Below are positions 53,797 to 64,000 of a stretch of DNA of 64,000 bases, piece by piece. Below the pieces are notes generated by a model. That model saw only the letters and a list, made by a program, of their open reading frames with translations. It made no database searches and was not told the origin of the DNA. Location of the stretch: NCBI RefSeq assembly GCF_003573695.1, contig NC_039366.1:158783745-158847744 (forward strand). Reading direction: 5' to 3'. Every line of letters begins with the position of its first letter. Within the stretch, counting starts at the first letter, position 1. This DNA comes from Papaver somniferum. Its lineage: Eukaryota > Streptophyta > Magnoliopsida > Ranunculales > Papaveraceae. A program made the position numbers and the translations under genes.

Positions 53797-56379
53797 TGAT
53801 GAGTGCCAAATATTGTATATATTTATCCCTTTTTGTTGGCATTTTAACTCATCTTTTGTGCATTAATTCTACATTTTATCCCATATTCTGTATTTTCATT
53901 GTTTTCAAGAATAAATATTTTTATTAATTAATTTTGCATTTTTAGGTAATAAATAAAGTTCGGATGAGTCGCAGAGTGAAAAGAGCAGAAAAGTAGTGAA
54001 AAGCCGGGAGAAATTACGCAAGGAAGCCGCGAAGAATGGTGCGCACAACCTCATTTTCTACACACAAAAGCGCCTCCGTTCTCAGCCATCAGATCAGTTC
54101 TCAGAAGCATCCGACGGTCGCTCCTTCATAGAGCATCAAAATCTGAAGTCTCTGCCAAGCACCACAGCGCTGAAATTCCAAGCCTTCAGATTAGATGGTA
54201 GTTGAATCCAACGGTCGCTCCCTTGCTGTTCATCAACGTTTGATATCTCCGCCTTACACTACAGTACCTAACCCCATCAAGTACCGTTCATTTTGTTGTA
54301 TCATATAATCCAACGGTCGATCATCGCTTGCCTCCGCATCACCGTCCGATCTACCTACCAGCTTCGCATCCAATGACTCAGCGTCGCAGAACATCAAATT
54401 TGATGAAGCCGCCTCACACCCTAGTGACCGAGCACCATCCACCTAACCAAACAACCCCTTCTCCCAACCAGTCGACCTTCTCCTCCACCCACCCCTCTGC
54501 AGAACCATCTCCCTGCAACCATGTCCTGCCACCACCTTCTCCACCTCTGTCACCACCTGCTCCGCCACCCACCTCTGTCACCACGTCAAACAATGATAAC
54601 CCATCATTGTTCCCATCCCCCTAGTCCATCTAATTCACTTATTTCACACATTTTCAACCGAAACCCTAAAGTGTGAAATAGGTAAATTGGGTTGAGCTAG
54701 AGTGAAATTGAAGGCATGGAGAGGTAGAGAAGGACAAGTAGAGTAATGGGTTGCGTTCAATTTGATGTTGCTACATCAAATTAGGTAAGAATTCACCAAC
54801 CCTAGCTCTGTCAGTTTGGGAATTTTTTTTGTAGAACCCTAATGTGTTGTGGGTATATATAAGACTGTGGGTATGTTGTAATAGTTATGTTAGGATTAGC
54901 CTACATCCAGAACTTTCAAGTTCTGTTAATTTTCATGTTTCAGTTAAATATGCTTGTGTTTGCTTTGTTCTGTTAATTGCTTGTCTTATGCTTATGTTCA
55001 TGTTATAATTGTTATTTGTCTCCTGTTAATGTGTTAGATGTTTATGTGTATTCACATGTTAATTTCAGTTCATTTGTTAATTTCTGCTCAGTTTCATTTT
55101 GTTTATGTTCATGTTAGACTTTTTATTCACTGTTAAATGTTCACTGTCAGTTAAATGTTCCTGTTGTGTTTAATGTATTGTTACATTTGAAGGAATGCTA
55201 GGCTAGGTATCTGTGAAGCAATGTGCTGATTGTGCAATGGCAAGAAATCAGTGCTCATAGCAAGCTGATGTTCTTGCCATTCTCCTTGTATGCTTAGGTT
55301 GTAGTGTTGATTGTGCATTGGGAGAAGCTAGTGCTTATAGCAAGCTAGTTTTCAACCCATTCTATAGGAATGCCTGTATTCTTGCCTTAGTATTGCTTCT
55401 TGTCAGTTTCTTTATCAACCCTGCCCTTGGCCTTAGGCCTTGGTTCATTCTTGTGTTGTTTTCTGTTGCTCTTGTTTTGTTTTGCTTTTGTTCACCCTGT
55501 TGTTGCTGTTTAGTTTTTGCTATTCACCCTGTTGTTGCTGTTCATTTTGCTATTCACCCTGTTGGTTCATTTTGTTGCTGTTCACCCTGTTGTTGCTGTT
55601 CTTGCTATTCCTTGTGCATTCTGTCACTTTTGCTGCTGCACTTCTACTGCTACCACTGCTGCATTGCTACTTCTTTTTGGCCTTGCTGTGCAGCTATTTC
55701 TCCTGCACCTGCTACCCTTGCTGTGTAGCTGCAGTGCTGCTGCTGTTGTCTGCTGCAACTCCTTTGCTGCATTGTTCTCTTCTGCTGCCACTTCTTCTGC
55801 TGTGCAGCTCTTGCTTCTGCTGCTTTGCATTGTTTGCTTCACTTGTGCTGCTGCCCTTCTGCTGTGCAGTCCTGCTACTGCTGCTGTTGCAGCCACAGTT
55901 CACTAAGCCCAGCCACAGTTCACTAAGGCCCATTCCATAGTTAACCAAAAGCCCAGAGCACAATTTGAGCTCATCAGAAGACCAAAACCAAAGCCCAATT
56001 TCATTAAGGCCAAAGCCTAGTGTATTGATAGGTTAGAGCTAAAGCCCAATTCAATTAATTGTGGGCTTAACCCAAAAAAACCTGAACTCATTGTAAGGCC
56101 AAAGCCCATTTGCACTTCAAAGACCAAACTGAGCCCAAGCTCAGTTCTTTTTATTTTGAACAAACCCAATAGTACATTAAGCCCAACACTTCCAAAAGGC
56201 TTTTAAGCCCAAAGCAAATCTAGGAACCTAAATTAGCTAGAAACATTTCAAAACACACCCGATCTCTGTGGATCGACCCGTACTTGCACGAGCTACAACC
56301 GACGACCGTGCACTTGCGGTATTACTGTAGGCTCCCGTTTTTATTGCGCTCATTTTTATACATATCTCCGGGCCCACCA
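53797..56379 (+). repeat. Athila-like LTR-A', copy 2
   Basis: 2583 bp, the same length as LTR-A. From about 54420 on I see virtually no difference from LTR-A; the first about 620 bp has more substitutions. TATA box at 54854. Confidence 0.85.
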
Positions 56380-56932
56380 AGTTTTTGGCCGGGGATAATT
56401 TTTAGATACCCTTTCAGGGCCTACCAGTATGCCATTGATGTACAACGCGAGTAATTGTGAAATACCTCCAACTCATTCACAATTCTCGTAAAGTCCGGAC
56501 AGCTAGCTAGATTTCGACCTTGGTTCTTAGCCTGAGAAACTATCTCTTGGTGATTAGTAGTCATAACTTCAGATCTTTCTTTACACATGTGTAGATACAC
56601 TTTACACTCTTATCACATGTCTTTTTTTGTTATCAGTGCTAGGATTGTGCCTTTGATAGCTAGATTGACATCTCCATTTTGCTGTGAGCTTAAACTGTTT
56701 TGCACATGTCACATTTGATGGAATCTGAGCTTATATTTTGACCTAGAACTTTGTAGGTACGTTCTAAGCAAACCTTCACGAGACTTCAACTCGTCCACTA
56801 GGGACACTTAGTGGTTTAAAAGGCTTAGTGCATACGCTAAATGCATTCGAGAGACCAGCGACAGTGGTATAGTTAGGATTTCCTTAGTTTTGTTTTACTT
56901 GAGGACAAGTAAAATTCAGGTTTGGGGGTATT
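56380..56932 (+). other. Athila-like minimal internal region, copy 2
   Basis: Same damaged primer-binding site and polypurine tract as 51823-52375. Confidence 0.8.
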
Positions 56933-59429
56933 TGATGAGTGCCAAATATTGTATATATTTATCCCTTTTTGTTGGCATTTAACTCATCTTTTGTGCATCA
57001 ATTCTACATTTTATCCCATATTCTGTATTTTCATTGTTTTCAAGAATAAATATTTTTCTTACTTAATTTTGCATTTTTAGGTAATAAATAAAGTCTGGAT
57101 GACTTGCGGAGCGGAAAAGAGCTGAAGAGTGGTGAAAAGCCGGAAGAAATTACGCAAGGAAGCCGCAAAGAATGGAGCGCAACCTCATTTTCTACACACA
57201 AAAGCGCCTCCATTCTCAGCCATCAGATCAGTTCTCAGAAGCATCCAACGGTCGCTCCTTCATAGAGCATCAAAATCTGAAGTCTCTGCCAAGCACCACA
57301 GCGCTGAAATTCCAAGCCTTTAGATTAGATGGTAGTTGAATCCAACGGTCGCTCCCTTGCTGTGCATCAATGTTTGATATCCCCACCTTACACTACAGCA
57401 CCGAACCTAATCTAGCACCGTTCGTTTCGTTGTATCCCTTCATCCGACGGTCGCTCCTCGCTTGCCTCCGCATCACCGTCCGATCTACCTACAATCTTCG
57501 CATCTCGCAGTTCAGAGTCACAGAACATCAAGACTCGGTGGATCCGCCTCACACCCTAGCAACCGAACCTATACCACCTACCCAAACACCCCCCTTCTCC
57601 CAAACAGTCGACCCTCTCCTCCATCACCTACCTCTGCAGAAACTCCACCAGCTCCGCCACCAACCTTCTTCACCCTCACTGCCACCACCACACCTCCACC
57701 ATCATCACCCTATCACCCAACAACCAAAACCCATCTCCCCCCTAGCCCTCTAGTTCCCTATTTTCTCATTTTTTCACGCTTCTCTGCCTGAAACCCTAGG
57801 CGTGAAAAACTGATAAATTAGGTAACCTAGAGTTGCAATTGGCGCATGAGAAGAGGTCAGGAAGCAATTACAAAGCATGGGTCGACGATTTCAAGGATCA
57901 ATTTCAAAGAAATTAGGTAAACCTAATTCAACTGATTTTTGGGGAAGAACCCTAATTTTGTAATTTAGGGAAATTGTGTTGTGGACTATAAATAGGAACT
58001 ATGGGTGTGTTGTAAAAACCATGCTTGGAATATCCAGCATCCAGGACTTTCATGTCCTGTTAATTTTCAGTTTCAGCTCAGTTCATGTTTCAGTTCAATT
58101 TCAGTTAAATGTGTATGTTTTAATTTCTTGCTTTGTCACTGTTAAATGTGCTTATGTTATGTTCTGTTAATGTTATGTGCTTGTTTAATTTCATGTTTGA
58201 TTTCCAATTCATTCCTGTTACATTTGTCCTGTTAACATGTGTTGTTGCTCACTGCCATGTAATGTTTGTGTAATGTTGTGTTTAATTTGCTGTCACAATT
58301 GATGGAATGCTAGGCTAGGTATCTGTGAAGCTTTGAACTAATTGTGCAATGGAAGAAATCAGTGTTCATAGCAAGCTGATTTTCTTGCCATTCCTTGTGT
58401 ATGCTTAGGTTGCAGTGTTGATTGAGCTTTGGGAGAAACTAGTGCTCATAGCAAGCTAGTTCTCTTCCCATTCTTTTAGTATACCTCCTGAATGCCTTAG
58501 TCTAGCCTTGCTTCATTTCAGTTTCTTTATCACCCCTGCCCTTGGCTTAGGCCTTGGTTCATCTTGCACTGTTTTATGCTTGTAGTTGCTTTGTTCTTTG
58601 TTTCTGTCACTGTTTTACTTCCATGTTTATTTGCTGATTTATTTCTGTTGCTGCTACTCCTTTTCCTGTTAACTGTTTTTCCTTCTTCTTGGCCTTGTGC
58701 TGTTGTGCACTGCTTGTGCAGCTGCTACATTGCCTTCTCTGCAACTCTGCTGCTTTCTTTCTTTCACTGCATTGCACTGCTGCTTTGCATTGTTTGCTGC
58801 CAAGCTGCTGCTGCTGTTGTTGCTGCCAAGCCTGCTGCCAGGCTGCTGCTGCCCTGCCACTTCTTCTCCTGCCAAGCCAAGTCCAGTTCCTGCAGCCAAG
58901 CTCAGATCCCATCCAACTGAGCCCAAGTTCAAATCAGTAAAGCCCAAAGGCCCAGATCCTTGACCAAAACAAAAGCCCAAGGTTTAGTTCACTGAGGCCC
59001 ACTTCAATAAGGCTCAAAGCCCAGTTTAGGTTAAGGTTAAAAGCCCAATTCAGTCAACTGTGGGCTTAATCAAAAGCCTAAGTTTAAGGCCAAAGCCCAT
59101 TTTCACTTCAAGACCAACTGAGCCCAAGCTCAGTTCATTTCATTGTTAAAAACAAACCCATTAGACCCCATTTACTTCTTGGGTTAGGCTAAGAGTTCAT
59201 AAGCCCAACATAAGGTTTTGAGACCAATAGACCATATTTTCATGTTCTCAACCTTAAGACCATAATCCAATTTGGAGCCCAAAATAGCTAAACACACAAA
59301 TCACACCCGATCTCTGTGGATCGACCCGTACTTGCACGAGCTACAACCGACGACCGTGCACTTGCGGTATTACTGTAGGCCCCCGTTTTTATTGCGCTTA
59401 ATTTTATATACATATCTCCGGGTCCATCA
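56933..59429 (+). repeat. Athila-like LTR-B' (complete)
   Basis: 2497 bp, TGATGAGTGCC...GGGTCCATCA, followed by an intact primer-binding site. TATA-like CTATAAATAG at 57986. The CTGCTG-rich block 58600-58880 yields long low-complexity frames on both strands that are not genes. Confidence 0.88.
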
Positions 59430-59435
59430 AGTTTT

Positions 59436-59453
59436 TGGCGCCGCTGCCGGGGA
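59436..59453 (+). promoter_or_regulatory. Primer-binding site, tRNA-Asp (after LTR-B')
   Basis: TGGCGCCGCTGCCGGGGA, one base from the standard Athila site TGGCGCCGTTGCCGGGGA, complementary to the plant tRNA-Asp 3' end. Confidence 0.9.
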
Positions 59454-60084
59454 TTGGTGCTGTGTTTTATCTGTGTTTTTCTTTAGCTATTTTGTATTTC
59501 ATTTCATAGCATTTGCATCTGCATCTGCTTCACTTCATTTGCTGTTGGACCTGCTGTTCTGAACCTGTTTTTCCTCTGCTGGGACGCCACCAAGGAAAAG
59601 AACCAAAACCCAACTGGGTTTTTGCAACAATATCAGAGCAGCTGGGCTGTGCTTAAAAGGTAACCCATTTAAAGAGAACCCGAATTGTGGGCTTCCAATT
59701 TTTTAATTGTGGGCATGTAATATTAAAGCCAATTTTTGGGCTTCTCTTATTTTCTGTTGGGTTTGTAATAATTTATTTGTGGGCTTATTTGTTTAATTTG
59801 TGGGCTTGTTTAAATTCTTTCATTGGACTTGTATTTTGGACCCTGGGTTTAAACCCAGCTGAGCTTATAACTGATTGTGGGCTTGTATTCCACTCAACAG
59901 TGGACCTCGAAACCAAAGTTTTAAAACAAACGTCGGGCCTTAACCAACGGGGCCAAACCGAATTTTAAACTTTCAAAAAAAAAAATTAAAACTTGGATTT
60001 TCGTAGGCCGCAGCCTTCATTCCATTAGAGGACAAACAGTGGGCTTGCTCCCATTCAAAAACCAAATTTTATTTTCTTTTTAAA
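59454..60084 (+). other. Athila-like leader, cut by the assembly gap
   Basis: Non-coding leader with repeated TTGTGGGCTT motifs, homologous to 61761-62358 but divergent in its second half. It stops in TTTTTAAA exactly where the other copy has a long poly(A). Confidence 0.8.
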
Positions 60085-60094
60085 NNNNNNNNNN
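60085..60094. other. Assembly gap (10 N)
   Basis: Ten N. The left side is an Athila leader at the edge of a homopolymer; the right side is the middle of an LTR, so the true distance and order are uncertain. Confidence 0.99.
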
Positions 60095-61736
60095 AGAAGG
60101 ACAAGTAGAGTAATGGGTTGCGTTCAATTTGATGTTGCTACATCAAATTAGGTAAGAATTCACCAACCCTAGCTCTGTCAGTTTGGGAATTTTTTTTGTA
60201 GAACCCTAATGTGTTGTGGGTATATATAAGACTGTGGGTATGTTGTAATAGTTATGCTTGGATTAGCCGGCATCCAGGACTTTCATGTCCTGTTAATGTT
60301 AATGTTTTCTTTAATGTGTTTCAGCTCAATTTCAGTTCATGTTCTTGATTACTATTTTTCTGTTAATGTTGTTTCTTTTTAGTTCAATTTGCTGCTCTGT
60401 TAATGCTCCTGTTATTTATGTTAATGTTCATGTTCTGTTAATTCCTGTTTAGTGTGATGTTTCTGTTAATGTTTTTATTTTCATCTCCTGTTAACATGTG
60501 TCCTGTTTAGATGTTGTTCATTGTTAGTTCAGTTAGTTGTGTTCATGTTTGTTGTTGCTCACTGTTAGTATCAATTCACTGTCATGTTTAAATTTGCTGT
60601 CACAATTGATGGAATGCTAGGCTAGGTATCTGTGAAGCTTTGAACTAATTGTGCAATGGAAGAAATCAGTGCTCATAGCAAGCTGATTTTCTTGCCATTC
60701 CTTGTGTATGCTTAGGTTGCAGTGTTGATTGAGCTTTCGGAGAAACTAGTGCTCATAGCAAGCTAGTTCTCTTCCCATTCTTTTAGTATACCTCCTGAAT
60801 GCCTTAGTCTAGCCTTGCTTCATTTCAGTTTCTTTATCACCCCTGCCCTTGGCTTAGGCCTTGGTTCATCTTGCACTGTTTTATGCTTGTAGTTGCTTTG
60901 TTCTTTGTTTCTGTCACTGTTTTACTTCCATGTTTATTTGCTGATTTATTTCTGTTGCTGCTACTCCTTTTCCTGTTAACTGTTTTTCCTTCTTCTTGGC
61001 CTTGTGCTGTTGTGCACTGCTTGTGCAGCTGCTACATTGCCTTCTCTGCAACTCTGCTGCTTTCTTTCTTTCACTGCATTGCACTGCTGCTTTGCATTGT
61101 TTGCTGCCAAGCTGCTGCTGCTGTTGTTGCTGCCAAGCCTGCTGCCAGGCTGCTGCTGCCCTGCCACTTCTTCTCCTGCCAAGCCAAGTCCAGTTCCTGC
61201 AGCCAAGCTCAGATCCCATCCAACTGAGCCCAAGTTCAAATCAGTAAAGCCCAAAGGCCCAGATCCTTGACCAAAACAAAAGCCCAAGGTTTAGTTCACT
61301 GAGGCCCACTTCAATAAGGCTCAAAGCCCAGTTTAGGTTAAGGTTAAAAGCCCAATTCAGTCAACTGTGGGCTTAATCAAAAGCCTAAGTTTAAGGCCAA
61401 AGCCCATTTTCACTTCAAGACCAACTGAGCCCAAGCTCAGTTCATTTCATTGTTAAAAACAAACCCATTAGACCCCATTTACTTCTTGGGTTAGGCTAAG
61501 AGTTCATAAGCCCAACATAAGGTTTTGAGACCAATAGACCATATTTTCATGTTCTCAACCTTAAGACCATAATCCAATTTGGAGCCCAAAATAGCTAAAC
61601 ACACAAATCACACCCGATCTCTGTGGATCGACCCGTACTTGCACGAGCTACAACCGACGACCGTGCACTTGCGGTATTACTGTAGGCCCCCGTTTTTATT
61701 GCGCTTAATTTTATATACATATCTCCGGGTCCATCA
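60095..61736 (+). repeat. Athila-like LTR, 5' end lost at gap, mosaic of A and B types
   Basis: 60095-60255 is A-type (TATATATAAG at 60221). About 60255-60600 is a third variant. From about 60595 to 61736 it is almost identical to LTR-B' 58288-59429. Ends GGGTCCATCA before a primer-binding site. Confidence 0.82.
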
Positions 61737-61742
61737 AGTTTT

Positions 61743-61760
61743 TGGCGCCGCTGCCGGGGA
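61743..61760 (+). promoter_or_regulatory. Primer-binding site, tRNA-Asp (last element)
   Basis: TGGCGCCGCTGCCGGGGA, identical to 59436. Confidence 0.92.
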
Positions 61761-62545
61761 TTGGTGCTGTGTTTTATCTGTGTTTTTCTTTAGCTATTTT
61801 GTATTTCATTTCATAGCATTTGCATCTGCATCTGCTTCACTTCATTTGCTGTTGGACCTGCTGTTCTGAACCTGTTTTTCCTCTGCTGGGACGCCACCAA
61901 GGAAAAGAACCAAAACCCAACTGGGTTTTTGCAACAATATCAGAGCAGCTGGGCTGTGCTTAAAAGGTAACCCATTTAAGAGAACCTGAATTGTGGGCTT
62001 CCAATTTTTTTAATTGTGGGCTTGTAATATTAAAGCCAATTTTTGGGCTTCTCTTATTTTCTGTTGGGTTTGTAATAATTTATTTGTGGGCTTGTTTGTT
62101 TAATTTGTGGGCTTGTATTTAATTTTTGTGAGCTTGTTTAATTTGGACTTGTATTTTGTATTCTGGGTTTTTAAACCCAGCTGAGCTTGTAACCGATCAC
62201 GCTAGGTTAACTCGTTAGTGGGCCGAGTACCCAAATTCTAGGCCGAGATTTTGGACTCAGTTTCACCAAACGTTTTCAAACCAGCTGAGCCAAAGCAAAC
62301 ACAAAACCAAACAGTGGGCTTGCTCCCATTCAAAAACCAAATTTTATTTTCTTTTTAAAAAAAAAAAAAAAAAAAAAATTGCTCCTAATTTCGAAAACCA
62401 AATTTTTAATCCCATAAAAACCAAAGTTTTCAAAACCCATAAAAACCAAATGTTTTTCATTCCCATCAAAACCAAAATTTTCCCATAAAAAACCAAATTT
62501 TGAAAACCCATTAAAACCAAATAGTGGGCTTTGTGTCTTTTCAAT
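61761..62545 (+). other. Leader of the last Athila-like element
   Basis: 0.8 kb non-coding, with TTGTGGGCTT repeats, a 22-23 base poly(A) starting at 62358, and then repeated AAAACCAAA/TTTTCCCAT words. Minus-strand frames here are low-complexity shadows. Confidence 0.8.
62358..62380 (+). repeat. Poly(A) tract
   Basis: 22-23 A in a row in the leader; the same place in the other copy coincides with the assembly gap. Confidence 0.95.
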
Positions 62546-64000
62546 ATGGGCCAACCTAGTGCTCTCCATGAATACATGTATCCCACAATAAAAATTCCAT
62601 TATCATGTATTGTATTACCTCAAACCAATAACCCTTTTAAAATAAATGCAAGCATGATACAAATACTTCCTATATTTCGAGGGTTCGATTCTGAGAACCC
62701 CTATACTCATGTAAGAGAGTTTGAACTAATTTGTCGGACTATGCAACCTGATCATTTGTCCGAAGACTCTCTGAAATTGCGTTTGTTTACATTTTCTTTA
62801 AAGGAAAGGGCCAAAACATGGTTTTACGGTTTGAGACCACAATCAATCACCACTTGGGAACAACTCACTAATCAATTTTTCCAAAAATTTTTTCCACACC
62901 ATAGGACCATCGCTATTCGTCAAAGTATCAATTGTTTTGTCCAATTGGATGAGGAAACTGTTTTTCACTATTTTGAACGTTTTAATGATTTGTTGAGTGA
63001 ATGTCCGCACCATGGAATTGAGAAGTGGAGACTTGTCGTCATCCTCTATGAGGGACTAGACTTTAAATCTCGAACCATGGTTGAGTCTATGTGTAATGGT
63101 GAGTTTATTGATAAATCTGTGGATGATGCATGGAATTTTTTAGCCGAGATTGCAGAGAAAACCCATCAATGGGAATCCGTTAGGGAAACAGGAACAACAC
63201 CACATGATATGAGTCATCCTCATGAATTAGAGTTTTATTCTTGTAATAACTCCGACCTTAGGATTGAAAATTATCCTAGATTGCAAAATTCCTATCATGA
63301 TGATGATGATGATTATGATGTTATGTTAGAAGAACATGTCTATACTGAAAATGTTATGGAACCTTTGGGTTCAAATACATTAGGCTTCTCTGCCCCGACC
63401 TTAATGCATGATATTTCTTCTAGTATTCCATGTGATGTTTCCCCTGATGTGCCGATACACGAGAATAAATCTGTTGATGATGTTGATAATTCTGATTGTA
63501 ATCTTGCTAAACTGATTGATGATTGTGAGCATGATGTGACATGTGTAGATGAGTTAGAAGACTTTGATTTGATTGATAATGATATGCCTATTCTTCTACC
63601 TAAGTCACAATCTGATGGTCTTCCACCCAACCTAGATTTGGTTTGTACCAATATTGTAAAACCAATTTTTCTGAAAATGCCTAACCTAGGATTGGAACTG
63701 TGTGCTTCCCAAGTCCTCTTGGACTATTTTGCTTCAAAATATAACACTTTTAAAAAGCCACAGTTGGAAATTGCATGTTTGCCCATCCCGAAAACAGTCC
63801 ATTATGAGTTAGACCTTTTGAATCCTGAACCCCTAAAATTGTTAGATTTTGTGCTTAAAAGTAAACCTGTTGAAAAATTTAGGTTTAGGGTTGATTCATT
63901 CGGTTTTTCACTCTCATTCCCATTTAAGTCCAATTTTAGTGTTTTAAAACTTTCTTTGTCTCTACACTTTGTCTTTTGGGTTGATCCTCAACTCTTTAGA
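62546..64000 (+). CDS. Athila-like gag polyprotein, open to window end
   Basis: From ATG 62546 (MGQPSALHEYMYP) the frame is open for 485 codons to the last base. Residues about 45-200 hold the Retrotrans_gag capsid domain in Athila style: FRGFDSENPYTHVREFE, LRLFTFSLKERAKTWFYGL, TTWEQLTNQFFQKFFPHHRT, FERFNDLLSECPHHGIEKW, ILYEGLDF. Then comes a long acidic spacer (HDDDDDYDVMLEE; many D/E) and a hydrophobic, Lys-rich region (KFRFRVDSFGFSLSFPF). No CCHC knuckle or protease is seen yet; they would lie to the right. It is 0.8 kb after an intact primer-binding site, so this may be a fairly young copy. The start is the first in-frame ATG. Confidence 0.85.
   Translation, partial: MGQPSALHEYMYPTIKIPLSCIVLPQTNNPFKINASMIQILPIFRGFDSENPYTHVREFELICRTMQPDHLSEDSLKLRLFTFSLKERAKTWFYGLRPQSITTWEQLTNQFFQKFFPHHRTIAIRQSINCFVQLDEETVFHYFERFNDLLSECPHHGIEKWRLVVILYEGLDFKSRTMVESMCNGEFIDKSVDDAWNFLAEIAEKTHQWESVRETGTTPHDMSHPHELEFYSCNNSDLRIENYPRLQNSYHDDDDDYDVMLEEHVYTENVMEPLGSNTLGFSAPTLMHDISSSIPCDVSPDVPIHENKSVDDVDNSDCNLAKLIDDCEHDVTCVDELEDFDLIDNDMPILLPKSQSDGLPPNLDLVCTNIVKPIFLKMPNLGLELCASQVLLDYFASKYNTFKKPQLEIACLPIPKTVHYELDLLNPEPLKLLDFVLKSKPVEKFRFRVDSFGFSLSFPFKSNFSVLKLSLSLHFVFWVDPQLFR

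Noticed and set aside
62330..62586. Phe/Lys-rich minus-strand frames
   Set aside because: Translation of poly(A) and AAAACC/TTTTCC repeats in the leader.

Overview
This window is plant nuclear DNA made almost entirely of nested LTR retrotransposons. I found no host gene, tRNA, rRNA or CRISPR array. The plant signs are priming sites matching tRNA-iMet, tRNA-Asp and probably tRNA-Arg, Tat-type and Athila-type Ty3/gypsy proteins, plant-style GT-AG introns and telo-box (AAACCCTA) motifs. A run of 10 N at 60085-60094 shows a draft assembly. The species cannot be fixed from the sequence. The repeats remind me of poppy-family (Ranunculales) genomes, but that is a low-confidence impression.

Layout. 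(1) 1-1549: tail of a Copia-type LTR (family C) inserted in an older LTR. (2) 1550-48141: a non-autonomous, tRNA-iMet-primed Copia-like family (family A) arranged LTR1 - internal 1 - LTR2 - internal 2 - LTR3. This is a tandem array sharing the middle LTR, broken open by later insertions. Internal 1 holds a complete 8.2 kb non-autonomous element (family B, 5190-13399, perfect 5-bp target duplication GATAC) and a complete 14.1 kb Tat-type gypsy element (Gypsy-1, 13610-27726). LTR2 holds a second, 5'-truncated Tat element (Gypsy-2, 29411-42033). Internal 2 holds a probable 1.8 kb solo LTR (43287-45118). (3) 48142-49239: part of a minus-strand Copia-type LTR inserted in LTR3. (4) 49240-64000: an Athila-like gypsy cluster with 2.5 kb LTRs. 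It contains a 4.56 kb near-identical tandem duplication, derivatives with almost no internal region, the assembly gap, and an LTR followed by a primer-binding site and a long open gag frame (62546 to the window end).

How the parts work together. Families A and B carry only gag-like reading frames (coiled coil, CCHC knuckle in B) and a small third ORF of unknown function. They have no protease, reverse transcriptase or integrase, so they must have been copied by an autonomous relative. Gypsy-2 keeps every pol domain (protease, RT, two RNase H domains, two H2C2-like units, DDE integrase) but with seven stops and two frameshifts. Gypsy-1 keeps gag with one frameshift but has lost RT/RNase H.

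The most interesting signal is on the minus strand of both Tat elements, between pol and the 3' LTR. There are antisense genes with clean phase-0 exons, GT-AG introns and, in Gypsy-2, a TATA box with a CT-rich leader. In Gypsy-1 four consecutive exons read for 350 codons without a stop, although pol on the other strand has decayed. Tat-clade elements are known to carry antisense ORFs; the multi-exon structure with its own promoter is what deserves a second look.
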